DNA of 64,000 nt from Vespa crabro. Lineage: Eukaryota; Arthropoda; Insecta; Hymenoptera; Vespidae. The position numbers and the translations under genes are program-made. Below the pieces are notes generated by a model. That model saw only the letters and a program-made list of their open reading frames with translations, did not search any database and was not told the DNA's origin. Every line of letters starts with the position of its first letter. Position 1 is the first letter of the stretch. The stretch covers positions 7,133,440-7,197,439 of the forward strand of contig NC_060961.1 in the NCBI RefSeq assembly GCF_910589235.1, written 5' to 3'. This document shows positions 37,674 to 48,062 of this stretch, in pieces.

Positions 37674-37807
37674 AATCTCACGGTGCATACCGTTACCGGG
37701 TTATGCATCATTCTCCCCTTTAGCTGAGAAAAAAAGGAAATAGAGAAAGAAGATGAGAAAACTAACTTATTAACGTAAAGAAAAGAAAAGAAAATAAAGG
37801 AGATTAA

Positions 37808-37822
37808 GAAAGAGAAAGAGAG

Positions 37823-37873
<51 letters not shown>
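37808..37873. repeat. (GA)n microsatellite
   Basis: A GA-rich tract with AAA interruptions, ending in a pure run. Confidence 0.92.
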
Positions 37874-37875
<2 letters not shown>

Positions 37876-38534
37876 AGTTACGGCAATACGGCTGGCATTG
37901 CTATTCGTCGAAAAGTTTCTATTTATTTTTATGCTCGAATATCTAGAAACGTGAAAATACGAGAGTTGTTTGTTTGTGTTATAGCATTCGATCGATATGA
38001 TATTTAAACAGTGTACATTATTTATCCTTTATTACTATCTTCTTCTTCTTTCCACTTTCATGTTATAAAATTTGATATAGAGGATAGCGATCAAAATATT
38101 TTGATAATTTTCGTCGAAAGCTAACGGAATCGTTAGATTCAGACAAGCTCATATTCATTTACGAAGGACCTAGAATATATGAGAGTTAAACCGTATGCGT
38201 AGCCAGTATATAACGTACCTACGTATCAGTCAGCCTACTAGCATGTAGATTCAAGCGTGGATGTTTACATATGTGTTGCGAACACGTGCGTATGTGTACG
38301 TGTGTGTGAGGCATGGATGCGTCATTACAACGTATATCGTCCGTACGGGTCAACACGTCGACAGTGAACGTCCATTACTCCATCAAACCTTGGTCATTGT
38401 CGACAGATCCGTCCACCGCCAATTTGCCAACAATAGCGATACTACGTGCGTATAAACAGGTTGTCTCTTTGACTGTCCGCAAATGGGATACTCCCCTCGA
38501 GTAGATGCACCCATCCCACTATCAAGACTATATC

Positions 38535-38578
38535 CATCCATCCATCTATCCATCCATCCATCCATCCATCCATCTATC
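38535..38578. repeat. (CCAT)n tetranucleotide array
   Basis: About eleven CCAT units with a few CTAT variants. Confidence 0.9.
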
Positions 38579-38792
38579 TCACCGATAATAGTAGCAGTAG
38601 GGTATATCTAATAGCCCTAGCTTTGTTTTTACCAAGCTTTATACTCTTTTAATTCAACGATTTCTCCCATATAACGTGGAAGCTTCGAACATTGAAAAAT
38701 CGAAAGCATTTCGTGTCCTAGTCCGAGTATTTGATGGTGGAACGATGTACCACTAGAATACCGCTCAGAGAGGTAAAAGTCGTCTCTCTATT

Positions 38793-38905
38793 TCTCTCTC
38801 TCTCTCTCTCTTTCTCTCTTTATTTCTCTCTCTCTCTCTCTCTTTCTCTCTTTATTTCTCTCTCTCTCTCTTTTTTTCTCTCTTTCTCTCTTTCTCCCTC
38901 CTTCT
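38793..38905. repeat. CT-rich microsatellite
   Basis: About 110 bp of CT units with TTT and TTTATTT interruptions. The segment CTTTATTTCTCTCT recurs, so it looks like a small higher-order repeat. Confidence 0.88.
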
Positions 38906-39072
38906 CATGACTGTCCCATTTCCATTGAATATTTCAATATATCTGTACGTGTATCACGTCGAGGCAGCAGTAGGTTGTACTCGAGTGGTATTGAATTTCG
39001 TTTGCGAGTTTCCGTAGGAAGAAGGGAATTCAAGAAAACTCGTCGTTTTGCTCGGTTGATCGCTTTTGAGAA

Positions 39073-39083
39073 TAGGTACATAC

Positions 39084-39161
<78 letters not shown>

Positions 39162-39170
39162 ATATATATA
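39073..39170. repeat. (TACA)n/(TA)n compound microsatellite
   Basis: TACA units lead into TA runs interrupted by CA and GTATG. Confidence 0.92.
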
Positions 39171-40881
39171 GTTGGTCTTGCTTACTTTCTCATTGAAGTT
39201 TGAAGACGTTGACGAATACAAAATCTTGTTGAAAAGCTATTTACTTTCTGACTCATCGACTATATTATACATTAGTTAGTTTCGAAGTATCAAACTCGTC
39301 TTCTCGATTCCGACTCAATGGTCAACCCTCGAATGTTTCAGAGTTCAGAGACGTGTCTGTCTTTGGATAAGATCTGGATACATTTGGTGGAAGCTTGGAA
39401 AGAGAGAAAATAGAATCGATTCTACGATGTTGCTGAGATGTGCAAATGAGCACGTGCATGAGAGTCCAGTACGCGGATCTTCGGTTAAGTAAACTTACGA
39501 CCCGCTTTAATCGTAGCGTTTAATCGCGGTAGCTGGATCGCGGGATTAATTATTTTAACCCCCTTAGGCTAAGGTCGAATTAATGGACAGGACACCGCAA
39601 TGCTACCGCAGCCTCGATAATTCTCTCCGCTCTTCCGTGAATATTCCTCTTCTACTCGTGGAGATGCGTGCCATCATTATATTCTATCGTTTAATCAATC
39701 CATTAATAGTAAACTCGTCGATTTTGTGGTAAATTCTATTTCTATGAAATAATTTTCATTTTTATAGGGAATAAAATATATCGTATCGTTTTTTATCTTT
39801 TTATTTATTTATTTATTTATTCTTTTTTTTTCTGTAACAGAAAGACAAAAACCTTTTTCATCATCATTATCACTTAAGTTCCGTGTTAAGAACTAGAGCG
39901 GAATAAAGATTTTGTCGGATCTTATAGAAGTTGTTTCTCTTCTTTCTTACGTCCATTAACTTGGTCATTCGATTTTCAGAAAGCAGAATACCGTTTCTAT
40001 TTGGACATTGAATCTCGATCGTTTATCAAGTTCGAGTGGACAGTGCGAAAGCTGACGGCTTAAGCCTCTATTTTATCGGCATTTTTCCTTCGCGAACAAG
40101 TCGAGCTTTTAATTCGACTGATTGTCTTCGTGACCGATTGACCCTAGCGAAAACGTTCACTTCGTACCAATGGGAAACATTAAGGAGAAGTATTTTCTAT
40201 TTGGCGAAACGGCCCTTAGAGAAAATTACTGTTAAAGAATCTTCGACGAAACTTTTCCCGACGCACTTTCCTATATTGAGAAAGTTTCACGATGAGAAAC
40301 TGGAACGCTCTCGTCTCTTTGCGTGATCCTTTCGCACAAAACGCAAATCTTTTGAATGCTTTCTCAAGAACTCGAGTATCCCATCGTTCGTGGTTTTCAT
40401 ACGTAGTGATTCGTCGATGGAATCGTAGGAAAAATGATTTTCTACGGAAAAAAGGAAAAAAATAGAGAAAAAGTTTCTTCCGTCACATGTTACGTCTATA
40501 AGACGAAAAAACATGGCATAATGACGTGATTATTTTACTATAACTTAAATTTCATCCAGGCGAAACTTTGCTTTCGAAAAAGTTAAATGACTTAATTTAT
40601 AGAAGAAATTTTCGTCCCTGCGATTACTCTAACTTCTTTCCCCCACTTTACTGTTTTTTGCCGATTTTATGTATCAATTGTCTCTGCTAAAGTTACTATT
40701 CTGATCGGCATCGATCGAAAAGACGTATTAAAGTTGAAAAGAATACGGCTGATAATTCTTTTTCTTTTCAAGTACTTACGAAGAAATATTACTTTTTCTT
40801 TTTATTCTTTTTTTTTGTTTGCGATTTAATTAAAATACTATATTTACGTTTAAGTTTATTGATATTTTATATAACATCTTC

Positions 40882-40923
<42 letters not shown>

Positions 40924-41380
40924 CCTCTCTTTCTCTCTCCTCTTTATATTTAAATTTGTATTTGCTCATTTTTTGTTTATATCAAATAAATTACCTGGAT
41001 GAATTTTTTATATCGTCTCTGAATACTTACAAGCAGCTTTTTCCAATAAACGTCGATGTTTTCTTTTTCTCTTTCTCTCTCTCTACCTCTCTCTCTCTCT
41101 CTCTATATCTATCTATCTATCTATCTTTCTATCTCTTTTATTCCTGAACTCATTCGATCACTCGACCTTCGTCTTCTTCGTTTCTTCTCGAAGACGAACC
41201 ACATCTCCGAGTCGTCGTCTTTTGATTCTTTTTTCTCTTCGTGGCATCACCATGACCGAGGAGATAGCTCGACATTGGAATTTGCAACGAATTTCTTCGT
41301 AGCTTGTACCGCTCGCTTAATGAGATTGAATCCGTCCGAACCGTCTGTTGAGAATATAAGAGAGAAAGAGAGAGAAAAAG

Positions 41381-41381
<1 letters not shown>

Positions 41382-41450
<69 letters not shown>
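41382..41450. repeat. (TA)n(GA)n compound microsatellite
   Basis: A TA run of about 20 units passes directly into a GA run of about 14 units. Confidence 0.95.
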
Positions 41451-41454
<4 letters not shown>

Positions 41455-42550
41455 TTCACTGGATCGCCAGTTCCCCATCGAACAAAGTGCCGTCCTCATA
41501 CTATCTTCCTTTCTTTTTACTTTTCTTCTATATAGCGTCTTTCAAAACTCTTGCATCTTCTTATCGCGATATCTAAAGGCGAATTAAATCGACTTGAATC
41601 AAAATCCTTTCTCCAAGATCATAATCTTCTTACGTGTCTTAAGTTATCTTCAGATCTTTAGCTATATGAGCTGCTATAGAAATGCAGATACACACACACA
41701 TACACACACACATACGGATACACAAAATCTATTCTTCTTATCTTAATATTACTCTTCGAAAAGAAAAGAAAGAAAAAAAAACTTTAAAACGATACAAGAA
41801 TCTATGGAAAAGTATTATAGACTTCTGTTTTATCAAGTTCTTTTTATTCACAAATTTTTCTTATGATTCAAGGAAATAAGATTAGTTAGTTTTGAAATAA
41901 TCCGTAGATCCACGAGAATGATGATTTTTCGATAGTTCGATCGTTTTTTTAAATCGAATCTATTTTTAAGATTTGTGCGATCTACTTGAAAGATATATGA
42001 TAAGGAAAAAGATGATGCAGAAGAAGAAAGAAGTAAGGGTAGAATGAAAGAATGTATAGCGTTGTTGACGAGACCAACGGAGACGATTAAGCCGGAAATA
42101 GGAAAAGAAAAAAATGTTCAAGTATCTTCTATCTTGAGATTTGAAAATTAGCTCGAAAAGCGAACTTATGTTTCCAGAATAGCCAAGCTTAAACTTGGAC
42201 AAATAGCGAGCTGAGAAATCCTCGTTAACGTGTTAATCTTAACACCAACCCTCTCTCCCTCTCTCTCTCTTTCTTTCGACGTTCGCCCTCTCCAATTATT
42301 CTTTTTTCTCATCTCGTTTGTGAGAAACGTTCTTTTGAAGAAATCCGTATTTGTAAACCTCCTCGGAAAAAGTAAATGTACAACCTTTAACGTTCTTCTT
42401 TACATTTTAATTTTGAAAGGAACAACCAGTAATTTTTTTCTCATAAAATAACTATCGAGATATAAATGTTCTATCTGCTTATAATGTTTCATTAAAAATG
42501 TCTTGTTGTTGAGGAAACATTTTTAGTTTCCTCATTTGTATTATCAAAAT

Positions 42551-42646
42551 ACAATATATTTATTTATCTATATTAATATTAAAATAATATACGACAATAT
42601 ATTTATTTATCTATATTAATATTAAAATAATATACGACAATATATT
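42551..42646. repeat. Perfect 43-bp tandem duplication
   Basis: The unit at 42551-42593 is repeated without mismatch at 42594-42636, and the first ten bases recur at 42637-42646 (about 2.2 copies). Identity suggests a recent event or an assembly artefact. Confidence 0.9.
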
Positions 42647-43364
42647 ATCGTTATATTATTGTTAATAAAGAAATTCCCTAAGATGATCGAATTTCACGAA
42701 GTTCTTATATTATTATTATGTCACATAACATTCGAATCTTCGTTTTTTCGCGTCCGATTATTTCAGGAAAGTCATCGGTCACATTGAATCTTGTGATCCA
42801 AAGAATCCGATAGATTTCTAAAGCCAACGAAGAACAATCTCATGGTTCTTGCTTGCGGGTATTACCACAGAAAGAAGTATCTCTTTGCAAGGAGTGTCTC
42901 TTATCCGTAACGTTGAGAGACGATCGAGAAAGTCGGTACAAAGCCGGTGAAAAGTGATTGCCGCGAGTCTCTAAAGAAAATCAATTACCTAATAGTACCA
43001 CCGTTATTGCAACGACATTGATCCACCTAAGGAAAGTTTCTAAAAGTCAAAGACACAATGTTCTACGATCTTTACTCGTATCTACTCGATTTCTTCGTTC
43101 GTTGATTCACAATGCGACTACTTTAACGTACAAGTAGAAAGAGTAACAGAATCGACAATCAAGAGACTTACATATCGCATACAGTTTCCTTCTCTTTCAG
43201 TACGGTATCCTTGAACGGGATCTTTCTCTTCCATTTGCAAATTAAACGGCCGCGTCCTTGATTTCAATCCCAGTAAACTCAATCTATCGACTTCCATCGC
43301 AATGTCTTTAAACTCGCTAACTAGGCGTTTAATCTTAATCGATCTGCCGACCTATCGGACTAGC

Positions 43365-43366
<2 letters not shown>

Positions 43367-43405
<39 letters not shown>
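43367..43405. repeat. (TA)n microsatellite
   Basis: About 18 TA units. Confidence 0.95.
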
Positions 43406-43406
<1 letters not shown>

Positions 43407-46129
43407 TCATTTTATTCCATTTCTTCCTTCTTCTCTTTCTCTCTCTCTCTCTTTGTCTATTTTTCCTCTTTCGAGATCGCCTGACTGCTTTCTTATTATC
43501 CTATCCAACCAATCTCAGCTAGTCTTCTCTTTCCACTGAGCTATTTCCTTTCTCTTTACTTCTTCTCTCTAACCACTTTTTTTCCTCTTCTTTTTCTATT
43601 TCTTCTACTACTACTACTACTTTTTCTTCTTCTTCTTTTCCTTCTTCCTTTTCTTTTTCGAGCTTCGAACGATTTCTCGAGCACAACGCCAGCAAGCACA
43701 TCCTTCCTTCTTTTAAACTCGAAGAGAGTGGCTTCGCGCACTTCTTCTTCTGTCTAGTGCCTTATCTTAATAGGTCGCCTCGGCAATCGAAAGTTTAGTT
43801 ATTATCGCGCCCGTTGTCGCTTCCATTTCGTGAGCTCCGCGGAAAATCCTATGGAAATATGGCGGTAGATAGGACCTGTGGAAATTACTGGCACAGCGAG
43901 CACGACATATGACCTAGACTTTGCCCGACAAAGTGTCTTGAACTTCCGGCACGATCATCATGTGGAAGTCCACGAAAAAGGTTTACCTCAATTTTCATCC
44001 CTCTTTCTCATTTACTATTTTGTTTGCTTGCTAGTCACGATTTATAGTCATGATTCGAAATTATGCAGAATTAAGAAAAGTTAGAAACATTTTTTTTCTC
44101 TTTTTTTCGTTTCGCTTATTCTTTTTTCTTTTTTCTTTTCTTTTTTTTTTTATCTTGTTGTTAATGTAAACACTGCCATTCGTAAGTTAAAATTTAATGC
44201 TGCAGGTTGAAAGGTAAAAATAAACAAATGTGTTCCGTTATAAATTTATTTTCTACATTAAAATATGCGTAGAACGTATACATGTTATAAATTTGTATAA
44301 ATGATATTATGCATAATATTAAAATTTTTACTCCACAATTTCAAAATCATTATTGAAAGTCCAATAATAACAGTTTTATTATAATTATAATTATAATTAT
44401 ATTTTAATTTATTTTACATAATCAAAAAAGGAATTTCTAACGAATAATAAACAGAGCGATGATTAGCTGTTTGATGAAAAACAACGACAGTCTCGGTAAA
44501 ACTTTAATCTTGGAAAAAGATTGCTCTCTTCGTTAATGTAAAAAATTTCATTCGGTTCTTCTTGGAAATTTGTTACTCACAATTTTCATTTTGTTCCATT
44601 AACGCTCTCGTCCGATTAATTGGGGAAGGATGAAGTATCCAGTCGGCTTATATAAATCCTTCGTTGTTCGTTATTATGATGATTACATAAAATATGTTAT
44701 TCTGAAAATGTTACGTAAAAAGGAAATTTCATATCGTAGAGGAAGACTTTTCGATCTCGCGATTAGTTTCGAGGTTGAAACGAGTTATGGTCTTGCGCGA
44801 ACCTTGGCAGGAACGAGATAATCGAATAATACCGTTAAACGGAATTTTTATCGAGGCCGCTTTCCTTAATCAATGAAAAAACCATTAGAAGTCTTGGTAA
44901 TATCGTTATAACGTTATATCGTTGGTTGCACCGCACATTCGGGTTACGAGTAAAGGGATCGAGAATTTCTTCCTCTATTTTATACGCTCTTAAGAAAGAT
45001 GAAGCTTTAATTAAGAAAGATTCACCGCGTGTAAACTAATGAATAAAAATGAAAACTAGTTGTGGCGTTACAAAGCCGATAAGCGAAATATATCTTTCGA
45101 ATTTTATCATTTTCGTTCGTTGATAATATCGTATTTTACATGTCGACCATAATTACATCCATTGATACATGTATTCATCTTTTTCGTCATCTACAACTTT
45201 TTCTCCTATGTTTATATACGATCGAGATGAAATTAAAAAAAAAGAAGAGAAAAAAGAAAAGAAAAAGAAAACGGAAGAATAGAAAAATAAAACATGGAAA
45301 AAAGAAGTGAAGCTCTTTAACTTATTTACATGTGAATCGGATTGATATCATTTAAACAGTGTAATTAAATGTTCGAAGTTAAATCGATGCTGGTAATGAC
45401 ATGGTTTACCCGCAAAGGGGAGAATCGCAAAGTCAAAGTTAGCTTCAATGTGGTTACATAACTATGTGTCCGTCGTTGGTCTGAAGTCTACAACGTTGGC
45501 TGGCCTAAGTATAAATCACGAGAAGATAAGGTCATAGTTTCCCCAGTCAGTGGCGTCTACAAACAGTCGGTAATGAAACCCGTTTGCTGCTGTAGATGGG
45601 AAGAAATGGAGGGAAAGATATCTGACAGTGCCAAGTCAACTAATTAGGGCCGACTCATTAACGAAGAAAACGAGGTCAATTGTTTGTTGACCGAGTGTTG
45701 ATTCTTTAATTTTCAAAATACGTTTACTTCATCCGTTTATGTACACATAATTATATATAGAATATACGTCGCATAAACGTCGTCATAATTCTTCAGACAC
45801 TTCAGACGTAAAATTAATTGAAAAGTTAAACAAATAAAAAAAGGAATAATCAATCCTCCATATCGTAACAAGTTACAAAAATAAAAATTGTGCGGATATT
45901 AGTTCGTCAATTAAAAATCGAAGTCACCTTCATTCTTTTCTTTTTTCATTTCTTTTTTTAATGGCATCATATAACTTTTTCTATGCGGCAATATAGACAT
46001 AGGTATATAAAAGAATAAATAAGGTATAGTTATAAAACAACTAAATATCTAATTAATCGGATAATTGTCGTATTGTAATCATAATATTAAAAACTCTATC
46101 GCAGAGCACGATTAAGGATATTACGAAGA

Positions 46130-46158
46130 GAGAGGGAGAGAGAGTGAGAGAGAGAGAG

Positions 46159-46197
<39 letters not shown>
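46130..46197. repeat. (GA)n microsatellite
   Basis: A GA run with GTGA and ACAG interruptions. Another GA run lies at about 46640-46690. Confidence 0.9.
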
Positions 46198-46199
<2 letters not shown>

Positions 46200-46640
46200 T
46201 TAGGAATATTGGATTTTAATGGCATAGTAAAATTATAAGGAGCCAAATGAAAATTCAAGTTTACCTCTTCGACGTTGGTAGCATAAATTTTACACTGATT
46301 GTGCCTTACGTTATAGCGGTACGGTAAACTTTGCGTTTTAGTTTACGACCGTTGAATGTGCTAATCGAAAGTCCCGCTTATGAACGTCAGACTTTACTGT
46401 TACAATTAGTTTATTTAATTAAGAAGAGTATAGAAAGAGAGAAAAAGAGGGAGAGGGATAGGGTGAGAGAGAAACAGAGAAAGAGGAAAAGTGCCAGTAC
46501 CTTGTTAAATCGAACTTTGCCGACATGAAATTTAGTCATAACTCATGAGAAAAAGATGTTAAGAGTGACATGCTTACAAATGTTTTTCGTTATAACTTTG
46601 TGTAAAAGGAGAGAAAAAGAAAGAAAAAGAGAGTGAGAGG

Positions 46641-46674
<34 letters not shown>

Positions 46675-47084
46675 AGAAGAGAGAGAGTGAAATGTGAATT
46701 GATAGATCAATAGAGATAGATAAAAAACCGTGAAAGTGTTTTTGCACATAGTCGAGGTGTTTCATCGCATGGCCAAAATATTTTTGAATGTGAAACGAAA
46801 GGTTGAATATACACAGTGAATAAAGCGTAGCTGAAAGTGAGCGATGGTATGGTTAACTATAGACAGAGAAAAAGGGGGAGGAAGAAAGGGAGACGAAGAA
46901 TAGGACAGTTTGTTCATAATTTAACAACGATACGACGGGCGATCGGTCACGAGCAAAGCGTAGCTTCGTCGTCGATGAACGAGCACCGTCATCGCTTCGA
47001 TCTTTCAAAAGAGACTACAAATTCTTCTTTTTCATAAGTAACTACTTATATATTTATTATATTCAAAATTGTTTGTTTTCTTTT

Positions 47085-47089
<5 letters not shown>

Positions 47090-47126
<37 letters not shown>

Positions 47127-47142
47127 AAAAGAGAGAGAGACA
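47090..47142. repeat. (GA)n microsatellite
   Basis: A pure GA run to about 47120, then interrupted units. It is the nearest array upstream of the CFAP96 gene. Confidence 0.92.
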
Positions 47143-47937
47143 CGTTTAGATACATCATACGTCATTTCGGTTTATCTTGCGGATAAATAATTTTCTTTCA
47201 GACGTTTTGAAATTGTCCAGTTCTCTATCTCGATATTTTATTACCATCTTTCTTCTCATTTTCTGTATGAGTATTTCAGTAGGATATAATCTTGGAGAAC
47301 AAAGGAGACAATGATGAAGTCTCCAAAGAAAAAAGGTTAAAGGAGTTAGATTAATGTCCTTCTATTACGCACGACAGATTTTATTGCTAATTTGGATCAT
47401 TAAGAAAACAAGGAGAACTCGAATGGCGATGACGCGCAGACCAGGCGCGTTTTATTCTTCGGAGAATCGACCTCGTCCGACTTTTATTGAAGGATATAAT
47501 TTTACCTCAAAGACAGGAAACGACAGTTATTGTAGTATGGCGACCGATGAAACGGGATCATCCTGGATTTTCTCAAACGATCCTGTTTCACGGCAAGAGG
47601 ATCATTCCAGCATAGAATTGTCAAACGGATATTTTTCAAATCGAACAAAAATTTTTCCCTTGTTTTTTTTTTTTTCTTTTCTTTTCCTTGACGATGTCCT
47701 CGGAAATGTTTTTTTTATAAACATCGATTCTCATTTTTATATAATGTATTCATGATGGAACGATTACTTCGTACTGCTTTAAAATGATCGTATCTTCATA
47801 TTGATTCGAGATCAATGAATTTTAATGAATAAATTTTGATTTATACTCATGTAATATGAGCGTCAACAAAATGTTTCATCTTTTCATAAAGATCGATTTG
47901 AATCGTTCGATTTAACCTCAAAGTTAAGCAAGCGATA

Positions 47938-47976
47938 ATGGATGACATAATATACGTCAAAACGTCTATCGGATAA
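47938..47976 (+). promoter_or_regulatory. Possible upstream ORF of the CFAP96 gene, 12 codons
   Basis: An ATG with A at -3 and G at +4 opens a frame of 12 codons ending in TAA at 47974-47976, ten bases before the main ATG at 47987. If transcription starts upstream of 47938, ribosomes would meet this uORF first and re-initiation would be needed. The transcription start is unknown, so this is conditional. Confidence 0.3.
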
Positions 47977-47986
47977 ACGAAAGAGG

Positions 47987-48062
47987 ATGAAACGACCAGG
48001 AGGGTTCAGAAAAGAAACTGAATTTGGCCGGCGATATGGGAAAGCGGATCTTGATCGAGTTG
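47987..48062 (+). CDS. CFAP96: CFAP96 exon 1
   Basis: It encodes 25 residues starting MKRPGGFRKE and ending KADLDRV, plus the first base of a Gly codon. The donor is GTAATG at 48063. The KADLDRVG stretch matches the conserved N-terminal start of the family. A 5' non-coding exon cannot be excluded. Confidence 0.8.

Larger units (their letters stand above)
29791..47937. other. Intergenic region between the Dpr and CFAP96 genes
   Basis: About 18 kb without a supportable gene. It holds (TA)n at 29826-29881, a very long (TAA)n array at 30084-30268, tetranucleotide arrays near 31.55-31.92 kb and 38.5 kb, and many GA/CT tracts. Microsatellite-poor complex blocks lie at about 35400-36320, 39430-39780 and 44160-46080. 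Frames such as 40036-40326 (plus, 96 codons) and 47354-47755 (plus, 133 codons) are free of simple repeats over much of their length but show no recognisable motif or gene structure. Confidence 0.6.

Noticed and set aside
40036..40326. 96-codon plus-strand frame of ordinary composition
   Set aside because: No recognisable domain and no supporting gene structure; of a length that arises by chance in 64 kb with six frames.
47354..47755. 133-codon plus-strand frame just upstream of CFAP96
   Set aside because: It ends in a poly-Phe tract, does not join in phase with CFAP96 and resembles no N-terminal extension of that family.
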